Shown piece by piece: positions 1-7,765 of a stretch of DNA of 32,445 nt (positions within the stretch are counted from its first letter, which is position 1; every line of letters begins with the position of its first letter). The notes under the pieces were generated by a model that ran no database searches, was not told the origin of the DNA, and saw nothing but the letters and a program-made list of their open reading frames with translations. Position numbers and translations under genes: made by a program. The DNA is from Coriobacteriia bacterium (GTDB lineage Bacteria; Actinomycetota; Coriobacteriia; Anaerosomatales; JAAXUF01): the NCBI GenBank assembly GCA_031292615.1, contig JARLGT010000092.1:1-32445 (forward strand), read 5' to 3'.

Positions 1-65
1 CAGTCTCGAAAACTGTTTAGGGGGTATCCCCCCCTACGAGGGTTCGAATCCCTCCCTCTCCGCCA
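1..65 (+). tRNA. tRNA-Ser (CGA), 5' end outside window
   Basis: Only the 3' part is present. A CAGT/ACTG anticodon stem encloses the loop CTCGAAA, giving anticodon CGA. It is followed by a long class II variable arm with a GGGGG/CCCCC stem, as serine tRNAs have, then the T-loop GGTTCGAATCC, the acceptor 3' strand and an encoded CCA at 63-65. The integrase immediately downstream reads toward it, so this 3' end is probably the attachment site of the element to the right. Confidence 0.93.
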
Positions 66-78
66 TATGTACGCCCTG

Positions 79-118
79 ACCAGCGGTTTTTCGATTCGCA
101 TCGAGAGCCGCTGGTTTG
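79..118 (+). terminator. Hairpin terminator after the tRNA
   Basis: The arms ACCAGCGG (79-86) and CCGCTGGT (108-115) form a perfect 8-bp stem, with an inner TCGA/TCGA pairing, followed by TTT. It could serve the tRNA on the plus strand and the end of the integrase gene on the minus strand. The T-run is short. Confidence 0.5.
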
Positions 119-161
119 CGTTCTGGGGAGACGGGCCGAGGCGTGCGTACTATGCGTGCGC

Positions 162-1409
162 CTATCCCGCGACTCGCGCGGCTTTTCGAGCTTCGCCGAG
201 CGCCTCCATGGCTGCCCGCTTCCGCTTGTCGAAGGCGTGCGCGTAGGTCTTCAGGAGTACGTCGGGCGAGTGCCCACTCATCGATGCGATGGTCACGGCA
301 TCAAACCCGAGGGCGATAAGTTGCGACACGAACGCGTGCCGCAGCGCGTGCGGCGTGATTTGCGTGAAGCCATGTGCGTGCGTGAACGCACGGTACTGCG
401 CGCTGAAGTGGTCGGGGTTCAGCACCGAGCCATCCGGACTCGTGCAGACATAGTCGTCTTCGGCCGACTCCGCGCCAGCCCAACCCGGCCCACAATTCAG
501 CCGTTCACGCCGCTGCGCCTTTCTCAGCGCATCAAACTCCGCAAGCGCCTCTTCGTCGATAGGTATCGTGCGTTCCTTGCCCGTCTTCGTGCATTTGACC
601 AGCAACCCCTCGGGTTTGGTGCGCGTCACTGAGCGCCGAATCGTGACCTCGCCCTTGTCGAAGTCCACGTCCGACCACCGAAGCCCGCACAGTTCACCGC
701 GCCGCGTGCCGAGATAGGCCGACACCATGACTGGTGGATACAATGCGGGCTCCTGTTCGCGCACCGCCTTTAGAAGACGCTCGATGTCGGTCATGTCGAG
801 TGCCGGCTGCCTCTTCACGACCGTGCGAGATACGCCAGGCCTGACCCTGCGTGCGGGGTTGTAGTCAAGGTCTTCGGTGCGGTTGGCGAACGAGTAGACC
901 GCCTCGATGAAGGTGTGCACGTGCCAGATGCTCAGGTTCGAAAGCCCGGTCTTGCCGTTAGGATGACAACGCGCGTCGGGCTTCTCGAGGGCGGCGTACA
1001 AACGGCCAAGATCCGCTGGCGTTATCTCACGAATCTTCTTCGAGCCAAGGCGAGGTATCACGCGGTTCTTCGCGAGCAACTTGTAGTGCTGGCGCGTTGT
1101 CGGCGCGAGAGCGTGATCTGCCCACTCCTCGAAGTAGTAGGCGATATAGCGTTCGAGTGTCCACTCCCTGCGCTCATTGCGCAGCGCTTCCTGGGTACCG
1201 CGCTGACTCGATGCAGCCTCGACGGCAGCGTCAATCTGTGTTCGCACTGCGGCGCTCATGTGATGCGCCTCGGTGGCGTTGCGAGCGGTGAAGACGCGCG
1301 AGTACCGCCTACCGTCGACCTTGATCGTCAACTGCCACTTTTCGCCGTCGAGGCGGCGCAGACTGCCCGCTCCCTTTGGCCGTCGAGCACGCGAGACCTC
1401 CCTGCTCAT
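162..1409 (-). CDS. Tyrosine recombinase / integrase of the element
   Basis: A 415-residue site-specific recombinase of the phage/ICE tyrosine family, expected to integrate and excise the element at the adjacent tRNA-Ser. The N-terminal third (about 12-75) looks like an arm-type DNA-binding domain, about 84-180 like a core-binding SAM-like domain, and 200-400 is the catalytic domain. Visible catalytic residues are Arg236 (GTRRGEL), Lys275 or Lys278 in TKTGKER, His354-Arg357 in HALRH, His380 in SGH and the nucleophile Tyr389 in KTYAHAF. The length is typical and the catalytic set is complete, so it looks functional. The start at 1409 has GAGGAGGG six bases upstream and overlaps the stop of the gene before it (ATGA), so the two are translationally coupled. 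Confidence 0.95.
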   Translation of the reverse strand: MSREVSRARRPKGAGSLRRLDGEKWQLTIKVDGRRYSRVFTARNATEAHHMSAAVRTQIDAAVEAASSQRGTQEALRNERREWTLERYIAYYFEEWADHALAPTTRQHYKLLAKNRVIPRLGSKKIREITPADLGRLYAALEKPDARCHPNGKTGLSNLSIWHVHTFIEAVYSFANRTEDLDYNPARRVRPGVSRTVVKRQPALDMTDIERLLKAVREQEPALYPPVMVSAYLGTRRGELCGLRWSDVDFDKGEVTIRRSVTRTKPEGLLVKCTKTGKERTIPIDEEALAEFDALRKAQRRERLNCGPGWAGAESAEDDYVCTSPDGSVLNPDHFSAQYRAFTHAHGFTQITPHALRHAFVSQLIALGFDAVTIASMSGHSPDVLLKTYAHAFDKRKRAAMEALGEARKAARVAG

Positions 1410-2326
1410 CCCGAACCCTCCTCGCGCTTGACGGCCTTCATCGCCGCCTGCCTGAGTCGGTACGACTTAGCCGCTCGGCACTTATCGCTGCATACCTGTT
1501 TGTGCGACCTGGCGTCCGTCGCATCCCACCACTTCCCACACTCCGGACAGACCCGGTACTTGCGGTTTCCGTCCACCGCGAGCGCGAACTGTAACCATAG
1601 AGCCCCGCCAAGTTGCCGAGGGGCGAGCGAGACTCTGAGGCCAGTGCCGTACGCCGTCTGCTCCCTCCTCACGACCGGCGCGATCCGGTATCGCGTCAGG
1701 GCATCATCGATTGTCCGTTCGAGGACGATCTGCGCGACCTCGCGGGTGGGGGTGTCGAGTCGTACTGCCCCGAGGTGACGCTGTTCCTCGTGGTACCGCT
1801 GCAGGCCTTCGGGGAGCGTCAAGTGGGTGCCCGCAGCGTCGGGGACCCGCCTCGTTTCATCGTAGTCACGCTTTAGGGTGGGGACGAACCAGTCCCGGTG
1901 GGCGGTCGTGAAACGAATCGCATGGGTGAAATCCGAAAGAGCATCCGCCGGGCGACCCTCTCTGAGCCCCTGCCAGAGATGGATTGAAGACCGCATCGTC
2001 GCGCTCTCGTACTCCCATAGCTCAGCGGTCTCGATGCCCAGCAGCGGACCGTACTCCTCAGCGAACGACAGGTACTGAGCCTCTCCGCTTAGTCCTGCGA
2101 ACAGCAAGAACAACTCGGGATGATCGCGCAAGGGACGGTAACGACGCTCGCTGGTGCTCTCCCACGAGAGCCATCGATCTCCCGGGTCTGGACGGTCGAT
2201 GGCCGCGGAGTCGACGTTGGACTGACCTCGAAGACGGGCTATTCCAGGTCGCCGCGTCGTCCAGGCGGCACAGGGGGCATTGCTCCACTCAAGCTGGTCA
2301 TCGAGCAATCTCAGGGAATCAGTCAT
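1406..2326 (-). CDS. Unrecognised protein with C-terminal zinc ribbon, coupled to the integrase
   Basis: 306 residues with no family I can name with certainty. The C-terminal 45 residues contain CPECGKWW and, about 20 residues later, CSDKCR, a four-cysteine zinc ribbon followed by a very basic tail. This resembles the CGNR-type zinc finger found at the C-terminus of some actinobacterial DNA-binding proteins. The N-terminal 250 residues are rich in Trp and Arg without an obvious motif. It lies directly upstream of the integrase in a four-base overlap, so it may take part in or regulate recombination. The ATG at 2326 has no convincing Shine-Dalgarno site. It diverges from the repressor gene across a 108-base intergenic region. 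Confidence 0.75.
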   Translation of the reverse strand: MTDSLRLLDDQLEWSNAPCAAWTTRRPGIARLRGQSNVDSAAIDRPDPGDRWLSWESTSERRYRPLRDHPELFLLFAGLSGEAQYLSFAEEYGPLLGIETAELWEYESATMRSSIHLWQGLREGRPADALSDFTHAIRFTTAHRDWFVPTLKRDYDETRRVPDAAGTHLTLPEGLQRYHEEQRHLGAVRLDTPTREVAQIVLERTIDDALTRYRIAPVVRREQTAYGTGLRVSLAPRQLGGALWLQFALAVDGNRKYRVCPECGKWWDATDARSHKQVCSDKCRAAKSYRLRQAAMKAVKREEGSG

Positions 2327-2353
2327 CTGGGGCTTCGCACCTCTGCGCTTTTC

Positions 2354-2384
2354 ACCGGATTAATCGGTTGCGACACATACAACC
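2354..2384. promoter_or_regulatory. Palindromes between the divergent element operons
   Basis: Two overlapping inverted repeats sit in the 2327-2434 divergent spacer: ACCGGATTAATCGGT at 2354-2368 (near-perfect, centred on TTAA) and GGTTG-N9-CAACC at 2366-2384. Their position between the integrase operon and the XRE repressor makes them likely operators. No protein-binding evidence can be seen directly. Confidence 0.4.
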
Positions 2385-2434
2385 GCAGTCTAGGCTACGG
2401 CACAGGCCGTGTCCAGACAACTTGAGGAGTGACC

Positions 2435-2746
2435 ATGACAAGGATGATTCAGGCCGAGCGCGAGCGGCAGGGACTGACCCGGGCCCGTCTCGCACGCAAG
2501 GCTGAAATGAGCGCGAGCACCGTGGGGCAGATCGAAAGCGGCTACATCGGCACACCGTACTCGGTTCAGCTCGAGAAGCTTGCGGCCGCACTCCAGTGGG
2601 CCGGCGACCCACGCGAGCTGGTCGAGGAGGTGGAAGATCGTGCCCCGAACCAGACCCCCGGGTGGGCGGGCGGGCGAGCTGCCGCCCACCGCACTTCTCA
2701 GCGAACTGGCAGCCTACGAGCGCGTGGATGTGAGGACGATGCGTAA
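2435..2746 (+). CDS. XRE-family helix-turn-helix regulator of the element
   Basis: About 103 residues. Residues 5-60 form a classic Cro/C1-type HTH: IQAERERQGLTRARLAR is the first helix pair and SASTVGQIESG is the recognition helix region, followed by a helix ending in KLAAALQ. The rest is a low-complexity Arg/Gly-rich tail that overlaps the next gene in another frame. The ATG at 2435 is preferred because GAGGAG (2424-2429) lies six bases upstream; the in-frame GTG at 2429 overlaps that site. It is likely the repressor or switch protein acting at the divergent operators just upstream. Confidence 0.82.
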   Translation: MTRMIQAERERQGLTRARLARKAEMSASTVGQIESGYIGTPYSVQLEKLAAALQWAGDPRELVEEVEDRAPNQTPGWAGGRAAAHRTSQRTGSLRARGCEDDA

Positions 2747-2921
2747 GGCAGCTGACGCGGGGGAGATTCCCGGAGCCTACAGGCGTGGGCGCTCGTGGCG
2801 AGTCCGTACGGACGTGTATCTGGCCGCGCTGGGGCAAGCGACGGAAAGCGATCAGTCGTGCATGCCTCTCGTCGAGTCCCCACTGCCGGCCACAAGTCCG
2901 ACGACCGCGGGTAACGCGTAG
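2640..2921 (+). CDS. Excisionase-like small DNA-binding protein
   Basis: 93 residues starting at a GTG at 2640, preceded by GAGGAGGTGG with good spacing. The core, roughly residues 20-55, reads ELAAYERVDVRTMRKAADAG, then EIPGAYRRGRSWRVRTDVY. This is the winged-helix layout of MerR/excisionase-type domains (helix-turn-helix, then a basic wing ending in a Trp-Arg strand). It overlaps the XRE gene by 107 bases in another frame, and its stop overlaps the GTG of the primase gene, so the three are one operon. It is probably the recombination directionality factor, inferred from fold and position. Confidence 0.7.
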   Translation: MPRTRPPGGRAGELPPTALLSELAAYERVDVRTMRKAADAGEIPGAYRRGRSWRVRTDVYLAALGQATESDQSCMPLVESPLPATSPTTAGNA

Positions 2922-5164
2922 TGGGCCCCGGCGTCGGCGGCCCTATCGAGCGCGTTCTCGCTCTCGTCGGCCCAACTAAGCGAAGCGGTACAGGCTGGAT
3001 GGCGCGCTGCCCGGCCCACGAGGATAGGAACGCGAGCCTGAGCATCTCGGAGAGAGATGACGGGTGCGTCCTCCTGTATTGCCACGGTGGCTGTGAAACA
3101 GAGGCGGTCGTCGCAGCGCTCGGACTGAAGATGGGCGACCTGTTCCCCCCGACGGTTTCAGACCTGACACCTTTACACCCCAGCTCAAGGGCTCGACACA
3201 CTGGTGATTCGAGGGCAAGGGGCCTGACGCTCGAGGCGCTCGCCGAGGCCAAGCAGCTCCCTGTCGACTTCCTTCGGAAGGCAGGGTGCAGCGACGTCAA
3301 GTACCAAGGCGCGCCCGCCGTGCGCATCGAGTACCGAAACGAGACCGGCGAGCTGTCGGCGATACGCTACCGCGTCGGCATGGATGCCGAGCCTCGCTTC
3401 AAATGGAAGCAGGGCAGCCACGTGATGCCCTACGGGCTCGAACGTCTCGCCCACGCTCGTGAGGCTGGGTGGGTTCTGCTCGTCGAGGGGGAGAGCGACT
3501 GCTGGACAGCTTGGCACAACGGCCTACCCACGCTGGGCGTCCCGGGCAAATCCACGTGGCGCGCGGAGTGGGCGACCCTCCTCGACGGACTCGGGGTCTA
3601 CGTGTGGCAGGAGCCCAACGCCGAGGACTTCACGGCACGGATCTTCGCGAACCTGCCCGATGCCCGCGTCATCGTCGCGCCTGACGGAGTCAAGGACATC
3701 TCGGCAGCTCACCTTGCCGGCGCCGACCTGTGCGCGCTGTTGGAGAAGCTCAAGGCCTCCGCACCTCTCGCGGGGGAGCAGATTCAGGATTCGAGCCACG
3801 CAACACAGGCGCGCCTTGAGGATGAGGCGCGCCGCGTGCTGGAAGCGGCCGACCCGCTCATCGAAATCTGGGCGGCCTTGAAGGCGAGCGGGTACGGCGG
3901 CGACTCCACGACGCCGTTGATCGTCTACCTCGCCGCCACAAGCCGACTGCTGGCGATGCGACCTGGTGCGATGCCCGTGCACCTGTTACTAATCGGCCCT
4001 GCGAGTGCGGGCAAGAGCTATGCGGTGCGAACCGCACTGTCGCTGTTACCCCCCGAGGCAACGTGCGCCATCGACGCCGGTTCACCGCGTGCGCTCATCT
4101 ACAACGATGAGAACCTCGAACACCGCGTGCTCTTGTTCGGGGAGGCCGACAGCCTGCCGGCGGGAGAAGACAACCCGGCTGCGAGCGCCGTGCGAAACCT
4201 GCTGCAGGACCACCGGCTGCACTACGACGTCACGGTTGAAGACAGGCAGGCGGGCGGCTTCAGCGTTCGACACATCAACAAGCCCGGGCCGACGGTGCTC
4301 ATCACGACCGCGGTCAAGACGCTTGGCTCCCAACTCAGCTCGCGCATGTTCGTGCTGCGGGTAGCCGACACGCCGGCCCAGACCCGGGCGGCGCTGGCCG
4401 CTCAGGCCCAAATCGAGCTACACGGCGTCACCGCGCCCGACCCCACGCTCATCGCGTATCAGGCGTTACTGCAGCTGCAGGCCCCTTGGGACGTCGCTGT
4501 GCCTTTCGTTGATGAACTTGCTGAGGCCATCGGTAGACGGCCTGCTGACAGTCGAGTGCTGCGTGACTTCGCCCGGCTCGTGAGCCTCATCAAGGCCGTC
4601 GCTGTGCTGCGGCATCCTCGGCGCCCACGCGATGAACGTGGCCGCGTCGTCGCGACGGTGGACGACTACGCGGATGTCTTCAACCTCATTGGCGACCTGT
4701 TCGAGGGGAGCGTGACTGGCGCCGGCGACACGGTGCGAGAACTCGTAGGTGCGGCGGCCGAGCTACTCGCCGGTGGCAAGAGGTCGGTGAGCGTCACCGA
4801 ACTCGCCGCCAAACTCGAGCTGACCAAGCAGGCTACCTCGGGACGCGTGAGACGAGCCCTTGCCGGGGGCTGGCTTCTTAACGAAGAAGAACGCCGCGGT
4901 CGCGCCTTCAAGCTCGTGCTCGGCGACCCACTGCCCGAGAGCACTGGCCTGCCGCTGCCGTGCGAACTGCAAGCACGCCAACACCTTGAGGACGAGTCGT
5001 TGCACATGAAAGAGGGCTCCGAGCAGGTGTGTCAAGCCGTCAAGCCCGAAACCGCTCGGGGGAGCGCCGACCACCTTGCCGGTCGGGATCCGCCACCGCT
5101 TGGCGCGAAGACCGACCAGCAGGCCGCCGCGGAGGTCACGGCGCCAGAAGGGAGCTGCCCATGA
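2921..5164 (+). CDS. Primase-helicase fusion of the element (zinc finger, Toprim, P-loop ATPase)
   Basis: A 747-residue replication protein. The N-terminus has a CHC2-like zinc finger (Cys30, His33, Cys54, Cys58; motif CPAHEDRNASL then CHGGC). A Toprim-like motif LLVEGESDCW with Glu189 sits near residues 184-195. The C-terminal half has a Walker A motif GPASAGKS at about 359-366 and an acidic Walker B-like LLFGEADS about 50 residues later, as in the ATPases of virus and plasmid primase-helicases. Near 605-650 the run SVTELAAKLELTKQATSGRVRR looks like a winged helix. It starts at a GTG overlapping the preceding stop by one base. It would allow autonomous replication of the excised element. The domain order is seen; the biochemical role is inferred from such families. 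Confidence 0.85.
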   Translation: MGPGVGGPIERVLALVGPTKRSGTGWMARCPAHEDRNASLSISERDDGCVLLYCHGGCETEAVVAALGLKMGDLFPPTVSDLTPLHPSSRARHTGDSRARGLTLEALAEAKQLPVDFLRKAGCSDVKYQGAPAVRIEYRNETGELSAIRYRVGMDAEPRFKWKQGSHVMPYGLERLAHAREAGWVLLVEGESDCWTAWHNGLPTLGVPGKSTWRAEWATLLDGLGVYVWQEPNAEDFTARIFANLPDARVIVAPDGVKDISAAHLAGADLCALLEKLKASAPLAGEQIQDSSHATQARLEDEARRVLEAADPLIEIWAALKASGYGGDSTTPLIVYLAATSRLLAMRPGAMPVHLLLIGPASAGKSYAVRTALSLLPPEATCAIDAGSPRALIYNDENLEHRVLLFGEADSLPAGEDNPAASAVRNLLQDHRLHYDVTVEDRQAGGFSVRHINKPGPTVLITTAVKTLGSQLSSRMFVLRVADTPAQTRAALAAQAQIELHGVTAPDPTLIAYQALLQLQAPWDVAVPFVDELAEAIGRRPADSRVLRDFARLVSLIKAVAVLRHPRRPRDERGRVVATVDDYADVFNLIGDLFEGSVTGAGDTVRELVGAAAELLAGGKRSVSVTELAAKLELTKQATSGRVRRALAGGWLLNEEERRGRAFKLVLGDPLPESTGLPLPCELQARQHLEDESLHMKEGSEQVCQAVKPETARGSADHLAGRDPPPLGAKTDQQAAAEVTAPEGSCP

Positions 5165-5220
5165 GCCGCAGGCGGACGCCCAAGCCCCAGACGACCCTTA
5201 GGAAGAAGGTAGGAACATGA
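5161..5220 (+). CDS. 19-residue coupled basic ORF
   Basis: An ATG at 5161 overlaps the stop of the primase gene and the ORF's own stop overlaps the ATG of the next gene, so both junctions are ATGA. The product begins MSRRRTPKPQ and is strongly basic. It may be a real micropeptide or simply a translational bridge that carries ribosomes to the next gene. No homologue is recognised. Confidence 0.35.
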   Translation: MSRRRTPKPQTTLRKKVGT

Positions 5221-5660
5221 AGATTGGCCCTCCGCTAAAGAGCGAGTACACGCTTATTCCACCCGGCGTCTACGAGGCGCGCATCGTGTCGATAAACATG
5301 GTCGACAACAACTTCTTCGACGCGGCTACCGACCGCCCGGAGAAGGCAAAGCAGCTCGAATGGAAGCTCGAGACCACCGTCGACGACGAGATCGTGACCC
5401 TTACCGCCTGGACTTCAACGTACACGTCAACGAGCGCCAGGAGCAAGCTGGCCAAGTTCGCACGCGCAATCCTCGGCCCGTCCTGGGTGCTTGATAACGG
5501 ACTCGACACCGACGACCTCGTCGGCCGGCGGGCGCGCGTCATGGTCTCGAACGAGACGAAGGTCAAGGACGGCGTCGAGACGACCTACAACAAGGTCGTC
5601 GAGCTGTTGCCGAGCACGGCACCCTCTGGCACGGCAATCGTCGCAGAACCGCCCTTCTAG
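5217..5660 (+). CDS. Phage/plasmid-type protein, possibly OB-fold single-strand DNA binding
   Basis: 147 residues, starting IGPPLKSEYTLIPPGVYEAR and rich in beta-strand-like stretches (EARIVSINMV, LEWKLETTV, DEIVTLTAW, RARVMVSNE). The layout resembles the small SSB-like or replication-associated proteins common beside phage primases, but no diagnostic motif is visible, so the role is inference from context. GGAAGAAGGTAGGAAC precedes the start and translation is coupled to the 19-residue ORF. The following 226 bases hold a strong hairpin and no gene. Confidence 0.65.
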   Translation: MKIGPPLKSEYTLIPPGVYEARIVSINMVDNNFFDAATDRPEKAKQLEWKLETTVDDEIVTLTAWTSTYTSTSARSKLAKFARAILGPSWVLDNGLDTDDLVGRRARVMVSNETKVKDGVETTYNKVVELLPSTAPSGTAIVAEPPF

Positions 5661-5665
5661 GCGCC

Positions 5666-5703
5666 GCGCCGGGGACTAGGGCTCTGTCGCTGGTCCCCGG
5701 CGC
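5666..5703 (+). terminator. Long-stem hairpin, probable terminator of the element's replication operon
   Basis: GCGCCGGGGAC (5666-5676) pairs perfectly with GTCCCCGGCGC (5693-5703), giving an 11-bp GC stem with a 16-base loop. A TTTTT run follows about 15 bases later (5719-5723). It lies six bases after the previous stop. The distance to the T-run is larger than in a textbook terminator. The rest of 5704-5886 holds only a short GC-rich inverted repeat near 5737-5755. Confidence 0.5.
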
Positions 5704-5886
5704 CCGCCCGATAGGCTGTTTTTCCCAAGCCCCCGACGCGCGCGCACGCGCGTGGAGCTGCCCAAAACTCGAGCATAAGAGCGATGAACGCGCCCGACGA
5801 GGGGTGCTGGGCGCAGCCCCAACCTAACTCCCTGACCTTACCGAAACCTTGCCCCGGCCTTGCCGGTTGGCCCTCAGGAGGCACCC

Positions 5887-6240
5887 ATGATTGTCACGAT
5901 TGAGGAACTCGGTTACCAGCTCCAGCCCTACGGCAAGGGTCCCTGCTGGCAGCTCTACCAGTTCACTACGAACCGCACGACACGCAAGGGCGACCCGCTC
6001 CCCGACGAGTGGCTGCGGCTCGAGTTCTACCCCACGACCCTCGAGCGCGGTCTACAGAACATCGCCGAGCGCGCCCTTCGCGAGTCGAGAGTAACCGGCG
6101 ACCTTGACGCCGCGATGGCCGAGGTGCGACGCATTGGCGACGCGATAACGGCCGCGTGTGCAGGCCTGCATCCGCCGCAGAGGCGCGACAGGGCGTCAAG
6201 CGCACCCGAGGTGCCGGACGTCGACGTCGGGACGAAATAG
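5887..6240 (+). CDS. Unrecognised 117-residue protein, last gene of the element
   Basis: Starts MIVTIEELGYQLQPYGKGPC. The ATG at 5887 is chosen because CAGGAGGC lies about six bases upstream. No family is recognised. The N-terminal 60 residues are well ordered with several aromatics (WQLYQF, WLRLEFYP), and a helical stretch follows (LQNIAERALRESRV). The last 25 residues, from GLHPPQRR to DVGTK, lie inside a DNA segment that recurs as decayed copies near 7.5 and 9.7 kb. In copy 2 the same reading frame carries a TAG in place of the CAG codon, and in copy 3 it is frameshifted. The gene is therefore the intact member of a family whose other copies survive only as 3' fragments. Confidence 0.65.
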   Translation: MIVTIEELGYQLQPYGKGPCWQLYQFTTNRTTRKGDPLPDEWLRLEFYPTTLERGLQNIAERALRESRVTGDLDAAMAEVRRIGDAITAACAGLHPPQRRDRASSAPEVPDVDVGTK

Positions 6241-6406
6241 GCGCCATGACGCAACTCACCGGACGCGCCGTGTTTCAGACCTGAGCAGCCTTGCGCTCAG
6301 TCAGGCTGTCCCAGATGTGCGTCGCCGTGGCTGTCTTCTCCGCGGGGGTCATCTTCGCCCAGTCCTCCGAGGTCGGTGCACTCACGACGCGTCGTTCGGT
6401 CGGCAG
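6163..6406. repeat. Dispersed repeat, copy 1 (gene 3' end plus convergent small gene)
   Basis: This 244-base segment aligns without gaps, at a glance, to 7522-7765, and its first part to 9696-9804. It begins GGCCTGCATCCGCCGCAGAG. It covers the 3' end of the plus-strand gene ending at 6240 and a convergent minus-strand small gene that is intact only in copy 2. Weaker similarity continues to about 6506 (shared CGGCGGTCGGCC). Confidence 0.8.
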
Positions 6407-6420
6407 ACTTGGTGTGAGCT
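6275..6420 (-). pseudogene. Decayed copy of the small minus-strand gene at 7634-7807
   Basis: On the minus strand the frame ending at 6275 reads LPTERRVVSAPTSEDW, then AKMTPAEKTATATHIWDSL. It is nearly the same as the intact small gene of copy 2, with the same reading frame and conservative substitutions. Upstream of this the frame runs back to a TAG with no ATG, and the N-terminal region is scrambled relative to copy 2, so I call it a pseudogene. An internal GTG start cannot be excluded. Confidence 0.6.
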
Positions 6421-6517
6421 TCTTCGGGCATTGGTGGTCGTAGCAGCCACCCTTCCGACTGAAACCGCTTGTTCGGCGGTCGGCCTACGGCTTCGCTGCA
6501 GCGCCCAGACTCAGAGA

Positions 6518-6542
6518 GGCCCCAGAGTCCTTCGCTGGGGCC
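6518..6542. terminator. Hairpin downstream of the 94-residue gene
   Basis: GGCCCCAG (6518-6525) and CTGGGGCC (6535-6542) form an 8-bp GC stem with a nine-base loop. It lies about 120 bases beyond the stop of the minus-strand gene at 6665. There is no clear T-run, so terminator function is uncertain. Confidence 0.3.
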
Positions 6543-6664
6543 ACATCCAACTCCGAAACCGACCGTCGACGCGACGCGCCTCGCTCGCCGTCGCGGGTAT
6601 CCAAGTCTGTTCAGCTTGGAAGGACTCGCGGCCGATCCTCAATGTAGTTCCTACCCGCCCCGGC

Positions 6665-6949
6665 CTAGGCCCGTAGCGACCAGCACCCCACCTGCAGGTA
6701 TTCTTCGATCTGCCCGAGACTGTGACCGCTACGAAACAACTCTGCCCCCGTGTCGACGCTTCGCAGCATGTAGAAGCTTGGTTCGTCGCCCTCGCAGGCC
6801 CATCCGATATCCAGATAGTCCAAGGGCTCGGCGTTTGGGTCTTCAAGTAAGACCTTTCGCAGCTCGAAACCAGCGTCGAGCGCCATTCTGCGAATCCGCT
6901 CGGCATAGGATGCCCTCGCCTGCACCATCCACCTCTCAGCCACCGTCAC
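6665..6949 (-). CDS. Small unrecognised protein, 94 residues
   Basis: Starts at a GTG at 6949 with GGGGAGG about five bases upstream on the minus strand. The product has a well-ordered composition (helical QARASYAERIRRMALDAGF, then the acidic ELRKVLLEDPNAEPLDYLDI, then FYMLRSVDTGAELF). It looks like a genuine small cytosolic protein rather than an antisense frame. No family is recognised. It lies alone between copies 1 and 2 of the dispersed repeat, so it may be cargo of an older integrated element. Confidence 0.6.
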   Translation of the reverse strand: MTVAERWMVQARASYAERIRRMALDAGFELRKVLLEDPNAEPLDYLDIGWACEGDEPSFYMLRSVDTGAELFRSGHSLGQIEEYLQVGCWSLRA

Positions 6950-6979
6950 GCACCTCCCCAGGGCGGTTCGATGCCTTCG

Positions 6980-7014
6980 TTATCGGCAGAATTTGCGACC
7001 CACATTATCGGCAG
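6980..7014. repeat. Two direct copies of TTATCGGCAG, 25 bases apart
   Basis: TTATCGGCAG occurs at 6980-6989 and again at 7005-7014. Short direct repeats like this occur at the ends of some transposons and as recombinase sites, but no transposase remains nearby. From here to about 7386 I see no convincing gene; the open frames are Arg-rich and out of step with any start site. Confidence 0.3.
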
Positions 7015-7386
7015 TCACGACAAGGCAAACCGGCCGCCAAGGGTGGCGCAGAGATCTGGCGGTCTTCGGACTCGCCAAACGCAGGAGGCGTGGCGAGACG
7101 TCGTCGTCTCAGTTGGTGTGCTGACCGACTGTACGTGCAGAAACGTCACGGGACCGGCCGCCGAAGGTCAGCAGTCCATCCCATTTCGCCGCCTTGCCGC
7201 GCTGAACTCGCTCGCGTCGATACTGCTGCTCACGAATCCACGGCGGCTTCACAGGACCGCCACAAGTGCGCGGTACATCTCGACTAACGGCATGCCTCGA
7301 TCCCACCCGGTCGAGCGAACACCCCTTTCGCTTCGGGCGTGTCGGGCGGTTCAACGAGCGTCCCCCCGACTCGGCACCGCCGAAAC

Positions 7387-7420
7387 AGAGCCCCATCGGT
7401 CGTCAACCGAGCGGGGCTCT
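7387..7420. terminator. Rho-independent-like hairpin in a gene-poor stretch
   Basis: AGAGCCCC (7387-7394) pairs with GGGGCTCT (7413-7420), with inner TCGGT/ACCGA pairing and a five-base loop, followed on the plus strand by TCTCTTTGG. It is a good stem without an obvious upstream gene, so it is probably the leftover end of a lost gene. Confidence 0.45.
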
Positions 7421-7521
7421 TCTCTTTGGCCGGTAGATGTTGCCCTAAGGACGCGATGGGATCGTGCACGGCTTCGAGCCAGCGAACGGTCTCGAGCAGA
7501 CGAGCAGCAGCCTCGTGTGAC

Positions 7522-7765
7522 GGCCTGCATCTGCCGTAGAGGCGCCATAGCGCATCAGGCGCATCCGAGGTGCGGGACGTCGACGTCGGGACGAAATAAG
7601 CGCCATGACGCAGCTCGCCAAACGCGCTGTGTTTCAGTCCTCAGCGGCCCTACGCCCGGTCAGGCTCTCCCAGATGCGCGACGCGGTCGCCGTCTTCTCT
7701 TCGGGGGTCATCTTGGCCCAGTCCTCCGAGGTCGGTGCACTCACGACGCGGCGTTCGGTGGGCAG
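7522..7765. repeat. Dispersed repeat, copy 2
   Basis: Gap-free counterpart of 6163-6406, same length. The plus-strand gene fragment (GLHLP, TAG, RRHSASG to DVGTK, stop) is broken by a nonsense codon, while the convergent minus-strand small gene is intact here. Similarity seems to reach about 7885 in weaker form. Confidence 0.8.
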
